Shown here: positions 7,809-16,567 of the stretch, one piece after another
Layout of the letters: each line of letters begins with the position of its first letter
Numbering within the stretch: position 1 is the stretch's first letter
From: Planctomycetaceae bacterium
GTDB lineage: Bacteria; Planctomycetota; Planctomycetia; Pirellulales; Pirellulaceae
DNA length: 64,000 nucleotides
Assembly: GCA_002709225.1 (NCBI GenBank)
Contig: PAQH01000008.1
Span: 71,946 to 135,945 of the forward strand
Reading direction: 5' to 3'
Translations under genes and position numbers: made by a program
Notes under the pieces: generated by a model
Told to the model about the DNA's origin: nothing
Database searches by the model: none
The model's input: only the letters and a program-made list of their open reading frames with translations

Positions 7809-9794
7809 TTGCCAGAAGCGTCAACCGTAGTGCAACAAGAACAGTTTCTGGATGTCATTGATCGTGATGAAGCAGAGCGACGCTTTCACGGCGCCCTGCG
7901 ACTCGAGACTTTGTCAACCGAATCCATACCTCTCTCTGACGGATGGGGAAGAATTCTCGCTGAAGACATTGTCTCGCAAGTCGACGTGCCGTCTTTCGAC
8001 CGCTCAAACTACGACGGCTTTGCGGTTCAGTCAGCCGACACCGTTGGAGCACACGAAGAAAATCCCCGGACAGTAGAGCTACTACCGGAAGTGATCGCGA
8101 CAGCGGTGATTCCCAGCTCCGAGATCAAGCCGGGAACTGCGGTCTCTATCGCAACAGGTGGCATGCTGCCACGGGGTGCCGATGCCGTAGTAATGGTCGA
8201 ACACGCAGATCTCGATGGGACAAAGCTGTTGATTCGCCGTGCCGTGCCGCCTGGATTCGGAATCGCCTTCGCAGGTACCGATGTTGCCGCAGGTGAAACC
8301 GTCATACACCGCGGGCAACTCTTGACAAGCCGAGAAACGGGTGTGCTGGCCGCGATTGGTGCGGCCAGCATACCCGTCTGGAGCCGCCCACGTGTAGCGA
8401 TTGTCTCGACTGGTGATGAGATCATTGCACCTGATGAGCCAATGAGACCGGGCATGATCTACGATTCCAACGCCCAGATCATTGCAGACGCCGTTCGTGA
8501 ACTGGGTGGCGAACCAATCCTATTGGGAATCGTCAAGGACGATCTTCAGCCGCTGCGTGACAAGCTCCACGAAGCATTGCAGAGCTGTGATGTCGTATTA
8601 CTCTCGGGAGGAACCAGTAAAGGTGCCGGCGACCTGTCGTACCGCGCAGTCGCCGAACTTTCGGACCCTGGAATCGTCGCCCATGGTGTCGCGTTGAAAC
8701 CGGGAAAACCGATTTGCCTGGCAGCCAGTCTTGGAAAACCGGTGGTCATTCTTCCCGGCTTCCCAACGTCGGCGATTTTTACCTTCCATGAATTTGTGGC
8801 ACCGGTCATCCGGCAACTCGCGGGCCGCCCCCAAAGCCAGTCCGGCGTCGTAGCAGCCCGTATGGCAATGAAGTTCAATTCAGAGATAGGTCGCACCGAA
8901 TACCTACTCGTCAACCTCTGTGAACGTCACGAAACCGAGCCCTCTACAGAGCCCAACCAGACAAGCCAATCCTTGGTGGCTTATCCGATGGGCAAAGGAT
9001 CTGGCAGCGTTACCGCCTTCAGCCGCGCCGACGGATTCGTGACCATCGGACGACACGAAGAAATCGTAGCAGCCAATACTTCAGTGCAGGTCACATTGTT
9101 AGGACGGGATCTTGAAGTTGCAGATCTGGTCATTATTGGCAGCCATTGTGTGGGCCTTGACTTCTTGGTGGGCAAACTTCAGGAGCTCGGATTTCATACG
9201 AAGTTCCTCGCTGTCGGTTCCAGTGGTGGGCTCGACGCAGCTCGCCGTGGCGAATGCGATCTGGCAGGAATCCACTTGCTTGATCCCGAAACGGGGACCT
9301 ATAACCGGCCATTCCTGGAGCCTGGAATGACCTTATTACGCGGCTACGGTCGCTTGCAAGGAATCGTCTTTCGGCCAGACGATGTGCGATTTGTCGGTAA
9401 GGATGCCACCGCATGCATAAAGCACGTCAAAGAAGCCAACAACTGCTTAATGGTCAATCGAAATCAAGGAAGCGGAACACGAATTCTGATCGATCAACTA
9501 CTCCAAGGCGTACAGCCCCCTGGTTATGCGATTCAATCGCGCAGCCACAACGCCGTCGCTGCGGCCGTTTCCCAACAACGTGCCGATTGGGGAGTCGCAA
9601 TTCGTACCGTCGCCGATGCCGCAAATCTTGCCTTTGTGCCGCTTTCTGAAGAGCAGTACGATTTTGTCGTGCCCGAGCAGCGTCTCATGAAACCTGTGTT
9701 ACGCGCACTGCAAAACCTGCTGGCGGATTCAGCGATCCGGCAGCATTTGATAGAAATGGGATTTACTCCGGCACCGCTGACAGATCCTCACTAG
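7809..9794 (+). CDS. Molybdopterin molybdenumtransferase MoeA fused to a periplasmic-binding-protein-like domain
   Basis: A 661-residue fusion. Residues about 1-410 are MoeA, which inserts molybdate or tungstate into adenylylated molybdopterin: DGWGRILAED, DRSNYDGFAV, ATGGMLPRGADAVVMVEH and the nucleotide/cofactor motif LLSGGTSKGAGDLSY are all present. Residues about 435-655 match the PBP-like domain often attached to MoeA paralogues, with HCVGLDFLVG, NRNQGSGTRILID and HNAVAAAVSQQRADWGVA. Such two-domain MoeA proteins are known in archaea and bacteria, and the second domain may sense or deliver oxyanion or cofactor. No in-frame ATG exists near the 5' end; TTG 7809 or GTG 7830 must be used, neither with a strong ribosome binding site. 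MobA and FhcC lie downstream, a sensible context for a Mo/W enzyme. Confidence 0.93.
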   Translation: MPEASTVVQQEQFLDVIDRDEAERRFHGALRLETLSTESIPLSDGWGRILAEDIVSQVDVPSFDRSNYDGFAVQSADTVGAHEENPRTVELLPEVIATAVIPSSEIKPGTAVSIATGGMLPRGADAVVMVEHADLDGTKLLIRRAVPPGFGIAFAGTDVAAGETVIHRGQLLTSRETGVLAAIGAASIPVWSRPRVAIVSTGDEIIAPDEPMRPGMIYDSNAQIIADAVRELGGEPILLGIVKDDLQPLRDKLHEALQSCDVVLLSGGTSKGAGDLSYRAVAELSDPGIVAHGVALKPGKPICLAASLGKPVVILPGFPTSAIFTFHEFVAPVIRQLAGRPQSQSGVVAARMAMKFNSEIGRTEYLLVNLCERHETEPSTEPNQTSQSLVAYPMGKGSGSVTAFSRADGFVTIGRHEEIVAANTSVQVTLLGRDLEVADLVIIGSHCVGLDFLVGKLQELGFHTKFLAVGSSGGLDAARRGECDLAGIHLLDPETGTYNRPFLEPGMTLLRGYGRLQGIVFRPDDVRFVGKDATACIKHVKEANNCLMVNRNQGSGTRILIDQLLQGVQPPGYAIQSRSHNAVAAAVSQQRADWGVAIRTVADAANLAFVPLSEEQYDFVVPEQRLMKPVLRALQNLLADSAIRQHLIEMGFTPAPLTDPH

Positions 9795-9997
9795 TCCTGT
9801 GGCCAAGATCCCTGCAGCGGTGGCACCCTGTCACCTCAAGAACCATCACGACTTGCCTCAGAGGAAGTCACCGAGCAAACTGATAAGAACTGTTCAATCC
9901 CACCCTCCGAATCACTCGAATCGATAACGCGATGATTGTTCTTGCCACTCAGGGGCAGGAACAAACTCTTATTGAATCTCTGGAACATTGAGCCGGC

Positions 9998-10240
9998 ATG
10001 AAACCCCTCGACCAACTCCTTTATGACTACAATCTGACGGTCGAGGACCTTGCCGAACAATCAAAACTCCACGTTGAGCGAGTGGTTGCGATCCTCGAAG
10101 GACGGTGGACACCTTCCCCCCAGGACCGCAATCGCATTGCAGCTGCGCTGGGCCTCTCAACAAATGAGATCATTTGGGGACATACCATGGATCCACGCAA
10201 CGTACGGTATCGACAGTTTGGCCAACGCGACAAGAGCTGA
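9998..10240 (+). CDS. Small helix-turn-helix protein
   Basis: Protein of 80 residues with an Xre/Cro-type helix-turn-helix: LLYDYNLTVEDLAEQSKLHVERVVAILEG covers helices 1 to 4 (given here as YNLTVEDLAEQ and HVERVVAILEG), then RNRIAAALGLSTNEIIWG. The C-terminal MDPRNVRYRQFG is a conserved-looking tail. It occupies the gap between the MoeA fusion and the convergent FhcC gene. No Shine-Dalgarno sequence is visible before ATG 9998. Likely a small transcriptional regulator; target unknown. Confidence 0.75.
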   Translation: MKPLDQLLYDYNLTVEDLAEQSKLHVERVVAILEGRWTPSPQDRNRIAAALGLSTNEIIWGHTMDPRNVRYRQFGQRDKS

Positions 10241-10291
10241 CGTGTAAAATTCTCAACCACTGTCAAACGAAGCCATACGTGGGCACGCGGA

Positions 10292-11110
10292 CTAACTGGA
10301 ACGAATCAGCACCTCGCCCCTGCCACCCTCGATCAAGTCACCGTTGTAGAGATCGAACTGAGCCGAAAAAAGATCACTGCAAAACGGAAAATCAAGTTCT
10401 TGCAGCCGCCGCAACAAGAGCCTCAATATGATGGGACGATAGCGACAGGCAAAGCGGAAGCTGGGCAAGAGTTCTGGCGCGTGATTCCCCAGGTACACCA
10501 ACGTTCCGCGTTTCATACCTGCCGCATGGCGGATGCCACTTTGGCCGCAAACAAGAATCGTACCTGCCAACATGTTGAAAGCAGCCAGATCCCCTACACT
10601 GCCACCCACGACAAGCATCCCACGGCGCATTGTATGACCAATTTCATTGCCCACATCGCCTTCAACGAGAATCGTACCACCTGTCATACCGCGAGCGCTA
10701 CCACGATACGCAGCGCCGACCAAATGGCCTGCGCGACCACGAACGTGAATTCGCCCCCCATGCATTTCCCCTCCCAGCCAATCTCCCGCATTACCGGCCA
10801 CCTCAATTCGGCCACCGGTCATTTCGCTTCCCACGTGCCGACCTGCGTCGCCAGCGACATAAATCCTGCCACGTTGCATCTTGGCGCCCACCCAATGGAC
10901 ACCGGACAACTCGCCCTCGAATCGGATCGATTCATCAGACGCATCCCCAGAAACGGAAAAAAAATCACCCAAGGGAACCTTGCGATTGCCCTGGTAGATC
11001 TCCCAGGAACGGATTTCGTCGAGAGTCTTACCCCGTAATGCCTGTGGTGTCACTCCCTCGATTTCAACGGGTATGGGACCAGGTGACCGGTAAGAAAGTA
11101 CAAGCGTCAT
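10292..11110 (-). CDS. fhcC: Formylmethanofuran dehydrogenase subunit C
   Basis: Subunit C of the formyltransferase/hydrolase or formylmethanofuran dehydrogenase complex, 272 residues. The middle of the protein is a glycine-rich right-handed beta-helix with repeats such as GRIYVAGDAGRHVGSEM, GGRIEVAGNAGDWLGGEM and GGTILVEGDVGNEIGH, the hallmark of FwdC/FhcC and of the GltB C-terminal domain. In planctomycetes and methylotrophs the Fhc complex processes formyl-tetrahydromethanopterin to formate; in methanogens the complex is a Mo/W enzyme. No fhcA, fhcB or fhcD is seen in the window. I start at ATG 11110; an in-frame TTG at 11122 has AAGGA upstream and is an alternative. The gene is convergent with the small HTH gene and divergent from mobA. 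Confidence 0.88.
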   Translation of the reverse strand: MTLVLSYRSPGPIPVEIEGVTPQALRGKTLDEIRSWEIYQGNRKVPLGDFFSVSGDASDESIRFEGELSGVHWVGAKMQRGRIYVAGDAGRHVGSEMTGGRIEVAGNAGDWLGGEMHGGRIHVRGRAGHLVGAAYRGSARGMTGGTILVEGDVGNEIGHTMRRGMLVVGGSVGDLAAFNMLAGTILVCGQSGIRHAAGMKRGTLVYLGNHAPELLPSFRFACRYRPIILRLLLRRLQELDFPFCSDLFSAQFDLYNGDLIEGGRGEVLIRSS

Positions 11111-11187
11111 TGGTTGATCCAAATGGGGGATTCCTTAGATTTGAGGAGTATAACGCAGGTCGACACATTGTTTACACCTGGTACCCC

Positions 11188-11862
11188 ATGAACGAATCTC
11201 AGATGGAAGGCCTCAAGATAGGAGGCCTCGTGCTTTGTGGCGGTCGTAGCCGCAGGATGGGGCTGGATAAAGCCAGTTTGCCTTTCGGTTCAGAAACCAT
11301 GTTGAGTCGCGTCGTACGCAAACTCTCCCAAGTCGTTTCACCGATTGCAGTCGTCGCTGCGCAAGACCAAACGCTTCCCGAACTCCCCGATTCAGTACTT
11401 GTGGCGCGTGACTTGGAAGCCAACCGTGGTCCACTGCAAGGGCTATTTTCGGGGATGCGTTGCCTGCAGGGCTCTGTCGACGCATTGTTCGCAACAAGTT
11501 GCGACGTGCCACTGCTGAGTCCAGCATTCGTCCAACGACTGATAAAACTACTTGGTGCCCATGACGTTGTGGTCCCCGTAGACACGAAATACCACCATCC
11601 ATTGGCTGCCATGTACCACATTCGCATCATTGGGCAAGTTCAAGAGTTACTTGACTCCAATCGCTTGAGACCCATTCATCTCTATGACCAGGTCCACACT
11701 CGGCGAATCGACGTAGAAGAGATGCGTTCGGTCGATCCAAATCTAAACACGCTAGCCAACCTCAATCGGCCAGAGGATTACCTGGCGGCCCTGCAAACCG
11801 CTGGGTTCTCTGTTCCACGTGACGTCTACTCCACCCTACAAAATACCATTGATGATGATTGA
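11188..11862 (+). CDS. mobA: Molybdenum cofactor guanylyltransferase MobA
   Basis: MobA joins GMP to Mo- or W-molybdopterin to make the guanine dinucleotide cofactor. The N-terminal signature is GGLVLCGGRSRRMGLDKASL, beginning at residue 11, followed by the metal-binding CDVPLL and the conserved HPLAAMY. Length is 224 residues, normal for the family. The frame stays open far upstream, but that part is antisense to fhcC and is rejected; ATG 11188 is used, with ATG 11203 possible. No good ribosome binding site is seen. The stop overlaps the start of the next gene. Together with the MoeA fusion and FhcC it suggests production of the dinucleotide cofactor for a Mo/W enzyme. Confidence 0.92.
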   Translation: MNESQMEGLKIGGLVLCGGRSRRMGLDKASLPFGSETMLSRVVRKLSQVVSPIAVVAAQDQTLPELPDSVLVARDLEANRGPLQGLFSGMRCLQGSVDALFATSCDVPLLSPAFVQRLIKLLGAHDVVVPVDTKYHHPLAAMYHIRIIGQVQELLDSNRLRPIHLYDQVHTRRIDVEEMRSVDPNLNTLANLNRPEDYLAALQTAGFSVPRDVYSTLQNTIDDD

Positions 11863-12718
11863 CCACACAATCGGTTTGATCGGAATTGGCTTGCTGGGTA
11901 CCGCAATGGCCGAGCGGTTGCAAAATTCAGGGATGAAGGTCTTTGGATACGACATTGTCGCAGCACGGTGTCACGAATTGAGCTCATCCGGAGGTCAAGT
12001 TGCCCAATCCGCATCACAAGTCGCGGAAGAGTGCTCCTTCGTTCTGCTCAGCTTGCCGCACTCGGGAGTCGTGCGTGATGTAATCGCCGAGCTACCCGTC
12101 AAGAAAATGCGGAACCACATCATTGTCGACACAACGACCGGGGATCCCCGCACCAGCGCCCAGTTGGCCGAATCCCTGAAAACCTCAAACATCGGGTACC
12201 TCGATGCGACGGTTGCCGGGTCGAGCGAACAGGCACGACGTGGAGACATCATCATCATGGCGGGGGGCAAAACTGAAATCTTCGACAAATCTCGCTGGCT
12301 ACTCGACCTGCTCGCCGCAAACGTCTTCCAAATTGGCCCGGCAGGCAGTGGTGCCCGCATGAAACTTGTCGTCAACCTGGTACTTGGTCTCAATCGCGCC
12401 GTCCTGGCAGAGGGGATCTCTTTAGCAGAACGTTGTGGTCTGGATACCCAGCTGGCACTAGAAGTACTCAAAGCGGGAGCCGCCTATTCGGCGGTCATGG
12501 ACAACAAGGGCGAGAAGATGGTCAACCGTGACTTTTCCACCCAGGCAAGGCTTGCGCAGCATCTTAAGGATGTCGATCTGATTCTGCAGTTGGCAGCACA
12601 GTCGGACCTGTCGGCACCGTTGTCGGAAACTCACCGCTCGCTACTGTTAAAAGCGGTCGAGCAAGGATATGGAAACGCCGACAACAGCGCAGTCATCCGC
12701 GCCTACCACGATACCTGA
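11852..12718 (+). CDS. NAD(P)-dependent oxidoreductase, 3-hydroxyisobutyrate dehydrogenase family
   Basis: Beta-hydroxyacid dehydrogenase of 288 residues. The N terminus has a Rossmann motif GLIGIGLLGTAMAERL, followed by DTTTGDPRTS, the substrate-binding DATVAGSSEQARRGD and the catalytic-lysine region GSGARMKLVVNLVLG. These are the four signatures of the 3-hydroxyisobutyrate dehydrogenase/tartronate semialdehyde reductase/GLYR family; the exact substrate is not evident. ATG 11852 or ATG 11855 overlaps the mobA stop by about 10 nt, so translation is probably coupled. An upstream GTG at 11819 is in frame but would lie inside mobA and lacks support. Confidence 0.9.
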   Translation: MMIDHTIGLIGIGLLGTAMAERLQNSGMKVFGYDIVAARCHELSSSGGQVAQSASQVAEECSFVLLSLPHSGVVRDVIAELPVKKMRNHIIVDTTTGDPRTSAQLAESLKTSNIGYLDATVAGSSEQARRGDIIIMAGGKTEIFDKSRWLLDLLAANVFQIGPAGSGARMKLVVNLVLGLNRAVLAEGISLAERCGLDTQLALEVLKAGAAYSAVMDNKGEKMVNRDFSTQARLAQHLKDVDLILQLAAQSDLSAPLSETHRSLLLKAVEQGYGNADNSAVIRAYHDT

Positions 12719-12950
12719 ACTGGGCCAATACGCCTTTACGGAGAAACAGCTCTTGGCGTAGTTCGGCCACCGCAGCCGGACGCTGCCACCAGAAAATGAC
12801 AGCAGCAAACACAAACCTCAGGTAACCCGTCGGAAACCTGCCACCCGCCACAGATATACTACCTGGATTCACAAACTGAGTTACCGTAAGTTGATCAAAC
12901 AGATCAGAGGCAAAGACGTACTTCACTCTATTGGTCGCCTATTCACCGTG

Positions 12951-13349
12951 ATGAAACACCTCTCCACAAACCTGCTATGGGCCGCTGCCTATGGAATCTT
13001 CCTGGCTACCACCGTGGGATCTCTGTTCTGGGTGCGCGGTAACGTTGCTCAACAGTTTCAAAATACCCAATCCCAGTCAGACTGGGACCTCTGGCGACAA
13101 GAGGCAGCCCGCCAGTCACAGGGTACAGGACCCGTTCAACGACGTGTCCCCCAAAGCAGACAACCGCCAATTGTTGTGTTAATGGGACAACACTTTGTGG
13201 TATGCGTCGCCGCCGTCGCGACTCTGGGTTCTGCATTATTCGGAACATTGATGTTTCTCATTCGTGGTGCTTGGGCCGATACAACCCCCGCTCCGCACCT
13301 GGAACCAGTCCCGGCCTCCGGTTCTCCAGACACCGATTCCAACCTGTGA
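12951..13349 (+). CDS. Small protein with two membrane segments, function unknown
   Basis: Hypothetical protein of 132 residues. One hydrophobic segment lies near the N terminus (about residues 8-28, LLWAAAYGIFLATTVGSLFW) and a second near residue 85-105 (VVCVAAVATLGSALFGTLMF). Between them is a polar loop rich in Gln, Ser and Arg with two predicted-disordered stretches; the tail is Pro/Ser-rich. I do not recognise a family. ATG 12951 directly follows an in-frame GTG at 12948; an upstream TTG at 12891 is possible. It is followed 41 nt later by another membrane protein gene on the same strand. Confidence 0.65.
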   Translation: MKHLSTNLLWAAAYGIFLATTVGSLFWVRGNVAQQFQNTQSQSDWDLWRQEAARQSQGTGPVQRRVPQSRQPPIVVLMGQHFVVCVAAVATLGSALFGTLMFLIRGAWADTTPAPHLEPVPASGSPDTDSNL

Positions 13350-13390
13350 ACGAGCACAAGTCGACGTTTGGGTAAAAGACAAGCAACCTT

Positions 13391-13882
13391 ATGAGCGGCC
13401 CACAAACTTCCATCGTGGATCCTCGATCCACACCACAACTGCCGGTCAGGATCACCTGCTGGCCGGCCCGTCAAAAGCCGATATGGAGCGCCTTCGTCGC
13501 CGTACTTTTCGCATTCGCCGGGTCGTTCGCTGGGGAGGTTTCTGGAAGCCCCTTGATGGGATTCTTGGCCGCAAGTGCACTGGTCCTGTCGACATGGAGA
13601 AGATGGGTTCCGATCACCTTCGAAATCAGCCAAACAGGTATCGAACGCATCATTCTGGGAAGAAAATTCCGTTGTACCTGGCTACAAGTCGGCCGTTACG
13701 AGGTACGTCCCAACGGAATCTGGCTGCTCCCCGAAGCTGAGCCAACCCCAGGTGAATTTTTTTGCGGATTGTTCATCGAAGTCGAGGCCCCAAGCGAAGC
13801 TCTGGTCAACACAGTTGATCACTGTTTTCGAACTCGGTTTTCGTCGGAGAGTAGCTTTATCATTTCCCCGCGAGCACATTGA
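13391..13882 (+). CDS. Membrane protein with a possible PH-like C-terminal domain
   Basis: Hypothetical protein of 163 residues. Two closely spaced hydrophobic segments (about residues 32-48 and 55-68) form a hairpin. The rest, from ITFEISQTGIERIILGRK to GIWLLPEAE, has the alternating pattern of a bacterial pleckstrin-like (YcxB/YdbT type) domain, which is an inference from the F-x-x-x-x-x-G-I-x-R strand pattern. No ribosome binding site is seen before ATG 13391. It is cotranscribed, most likely, with the two-segment membrane protein before it. Function unknown. Confidence 0.6.
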   Translation: MSGPQTSIVDPRSTPQLPVRITCWPARQKPIWSAFVAVLFAFAGSFAGEVSGSPLMGFLAASALVLSTWRRWVPITFEISQTGIERIILGRKFRCTWLQVGRYEVRPNGIWLLPEAEPTPGEFFCGLFIEVEAPSEALVNTVDHCFRTRFSSESSFIISPRAH

Positions 13883-14056
13883 GTCCGGTGACTGCAACAA
13901 CTTACTCGACAAATACGAGCGTTCTCTTTTCAACCTGACGTGAACTTCTGGCCGGAGTACCACTAAGAAACTCGTCTCTTGTTGCCAGGCAAGCAAGTTT
14001 CTTCGACAATTGAAATTTGCGTTTCTTCGTTCTTTTCCCTCAGAAACAACACACCC

Positions 14057-15451
14057 ATGTCCACTCCAGACGCCAACTCGGTCACGGAACGTATCGCCAT
14101 AGCCCAAACCACCGAAGAGCGGTTTCTGCGGCAGATTTTCATCCGGGCACAGATGACCGACTTTGTTCGTGACCCACTCTTGATGGATCGGTCCGACGGG
14201 CTGCACTATTGGGACGTCCAAGGGAAACAATACCTTGACGGCTTGTCGGGGATTTATGTCGCCAACGTGGGGCACAATAACCGGCGCGTTATTAATGCTG
14301 TCCGAGAGCAACTCGATCAAATGGCATTTGCACCAGTCATGCACGGCTCCAACCCCGTCGCGGTTCAACTTGCCAACCGCCTGGTCGATATCGCACCAGG
14401 TGACCTGTCCGCGGTGAAATTCGCCTCCGGTGGTTCGGAAACCACCGAAGCGGCGATCAAGATGGCGCGCCAATTTCATCATCTTCAGGGCCGCAGCAAG
14501 AAATACAAGATAATCTCCCGTTACGAGTCCTGGCATGGGTCGACAACCGGCTCCCTGTCCGCTTCCGGGCTCACCGCGCGACGCAGTCTCCACGAACCGC
14601 TGGCTCCGGGATTCATTCACGTCTTTCCGCCTACTTGCTACCGCTGCCCCTTCGGAAACGACCTCTCCGATTGTGGTATCACCTGTGGGAGTATTATTGA
14701 AAGTGTGATTGAAATGGAAGGTCCCGATACCGTAGCAGCCATCATCGTGGAACCGATCGGGCACACCGGAGGCATCATTGATCCACCGGAGGAATATCTC
14801 CCCCTGTTGCGTGAGATTTGCGATCGCCACAACGTGCTGCTAATCTTCGATGAGATCATCAATGGAATGGGCCGCACTGGAGAGATGTTCGCGGCCGATA
14901 CATTCGGTGTTGTTCCTGACCTGCTCTGCCTGGGGAAAGGACTCAGTGGCGGTTACGCTCCCGTGGCAGCTCTCCTCGCAAGGAAGCACGTCGCCGATGC
15001 TTTCTGGGGGGACTCCGCAGTGAATCCAGGGTTTGTGGAAGGACACACTTTTGAAGGAAACCCTGTCGCCTGCGCAGCGGGACTCGCCGTCATTGATGAA
15101 ATGCTGGAACACGACCTCTGCAGTAATGCGAAAAAAATGGGACAACGCTTGCGGGGACACCTGGAAGCCCTGCGAAAACACGGCATCGTCGGTGACGTCC
15201 GCGGAAAGGGCCTCTTTCTAGGTGTAGAATGGGTAGCGAATCCAGCAACGAAAGAGCGTTTTTCGCCGCCTCTGGGAACAGCAATCGGCCGCCGTGCGCT
15301 CGATCTGGGGTTGCTTACGCGATTTGATCCGCATTGGCTGGCCGTTGGACCACCGCTGACGATCAACGCATCCCAGATCGACGAAATCGCTCAGATCCTC
15401 GACCAGGCAGTTGGACAATGCCTTGCCGAACGGGGCTTCCAATCCAGCTGA
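14057..15451 (+). CDS. Class III aminotransferase (PLP-dependent)
   Basis: Omega-type aminotransferase of 464 residues, fold type I. The PLP-binding lysine is Lys 294 in LCLGKGLSGGYAP; upstream are the cofactor-phosphate region SGGSETTEAAIKMARQ, the IVEPIGHTGG segment and the FDEIINGMGRTG motif whose Asp contacts the pyridine nitrogen. Family members move amino groups between omega-amino acids, amines or beta-alanine and pyruvate or 2-oxoglutarate; I cannot tell which. ATG 14057 is taken because homology starts soon after; the open frame extends 26 codons upstream without any conserved sequence. A short-chain dehydrogenase follows on the same strand, so the pair may share a catabolic route. 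Confidence 0.93.
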   Translation: MSTPDANSVTERIAIAQTTEERFLRQIFIRAQMTDFVRDPLLMDRSDGLHYWDVQGKQYLDGLSGIYVANVGHNNRRVINAVREQLDQMAFAPVMHGSNPVAVQLANRLVDIAPGDLSAVKFASGGSETTEAAIKMARQFHHLQGRSKKYKIISRYESWHGSTTGSLSASGLTARRSLHEPLAPGFIHVFPPTCYRCPFGNDLSDCGITCGSIIESVIEMEGPDTVAAIIVEPIGHTGGIIDPPEEYLPLLREICDRHNVLLIFDEIINGMGRTGEMFAADTFGVVPDLLCLGKGLSGGYAPVAALLARKHVADAFWGDSAVNPGFVEGHTFEGNPVACAAGLAVIDEMLEHDLCSNAKKMGQRLRGHLEALRKHGIVGDVRGKGLFLGVEWVANPATKERFSPPLGTAIGRRALDLGLLTRFDPHWLAVGPPLTINASQIDEIAQILDQAVGQCLAERGFQSS

Positions 15452-15565
15452 TGCTCATCCGCTCGCCATCCCAAGCGGGGAGTCGAGCCACATTGAATTG
15501 GTATCGCACCAGGTGCGCCAATTCCAAAGCTCCACACTCACTCACAAGCACGAACGGAATACCGC

Positions 15566-16354
15566 ATGGCTGAAATTCTGAAATCGGCGATCGTGACAGG
15601 CGGTGCTTCAGGAATCGGTGAAGCAACCGTCCTGATGCTCGCGGAACAGGGTTACCATGTTTGGGCAGGTGATATCCAGATCACTGATGAATCCCAGTCC
15701 GCTTTCACGAAACGAGGTATCCAATTCAGACATTGCGATGTTCGCAATGAACAACAGATAATCGACTTAATCTCCAACGCTGCTAAGGCAACCGGCCGTA
15801 TCGACTTACTGGTCAACAACGCTGGTGTCGGAATGGTAAAAGCGATCACCGATGTCGCTGCAGAGGAATGGGACTTGTGCCTTGACACCAATCTCAAAGC
15901 CGCTTTTCTGACCTGTAAATACGCCATTCCACGGATGCGCCCCGCAGGTGGTTCGATCGTCAATATCGCTAGTAATGCTGGCTTACTACCGCGCGCCCAC
16001 GACCCGGTCTACTCGATTAGTAAAGCGGCACTGGTCGCACTCACTAAGAGCCTGGCTCTTTGCCATAGTGTTGACAAGATCCGTGTCAATTGCGTCTGCC
16101 CTGGTCCAGTTGGTGACACCGGGATGATTAACGCCGACATCGCAGCGGCGGCGGATCCGGTGGCATTTCGTCAGTCACTAATTGATGCCAGTCCCCTGGC
16201 ACGTGCCGCGCAGAGGATGATCTCACCACGAGAAATCGCTGCCGCAGTAGTCTACCTGGCGAGCGAGCAGAGTCAGATGATCACAGGAACAGCTATTGCG
16301 ATCGACGGCGGTAAATCGCTTGGAGTGCCCCCTGGGGTCCCAACACCACAATAA
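15566..16354 (+). CDS. Short-chain dehydrogenase/reductase (SDR)
   Basis: Classical SDR of 262 residues. The cofactor motif is TGGASGIGEAT near residue 12-22, followed by NNAGVGM, the catalytic Tyr 149 and Lys 153 in VYSISKAAL, and the C-terminal TGTAIAIDGG. It oxidises or reduces an alcohol/ketone with NAD(P); the substrate is not apparent. GGA sits about 8 nt before ATG 15566. It lies 114 nt after the class III aminotransferase gene and before a ROK kinase gene in the same direction. Confidence 0.92.
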   Translation: MAEILKSAIVTGGASGIGEATVLMLAEQGYHVWAGDIQITDESQSAFTKRGIQFRHCDVRNEQQIIDLISNAAKATGRIDLLVNNAGVGMVKAITDVAAEEWDLCLDTNLKAAFLTCKYAIPRMRPAGGSIVNIASNAGLLPRAHDPVYSISKAALVALTKSLALCHSVDKIRVNCVCPGPVGDTGMINADIAAAADPVAFRQSLIDASPLARAAQRMISPREIAAAVVYLASEQSQMITGTAIAIDGGKSLGVPPGVPTPQ

Positions 16355-16567
16355 GTTCTCGGCATGTAGTTGGTATCACTACGCCTCACTGCCGTATTAC
16401 GATCCCGCTTCCGGTTAGGACCGTCGCGTTGGCAAATGTCGTGCGTTTCATCTGACTGATGTCTGCCCCTGGCATTCGTCTTGCCATCATAATCATGCTA
16501 CGATCTCTGCTAACTGTTTGCGCATTGTCAGACAGATTCCATACCCTCACTTCAACACGTTGATTCC

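Noticed and set aside
10400..11187. Plus-strand open frames across fhcC, including the long 5' extension of the mobA frame
   Set aside because: They are antisense to the glycine-rich FhcC repeats and carry His/Thr-rich text that is the mirror of those repeats. MobA similarity starts only at about 11188-11215.
13682..14830. Minus-strand open frame of 382 codons across the aminotransferase region
   Set aside because: It is antisense to the class III aminotransferase gene, whose PLP-lysine and cofactor motifs are intact, and also to the preceding membrane protein gene. Its translation has no recognisable domain.
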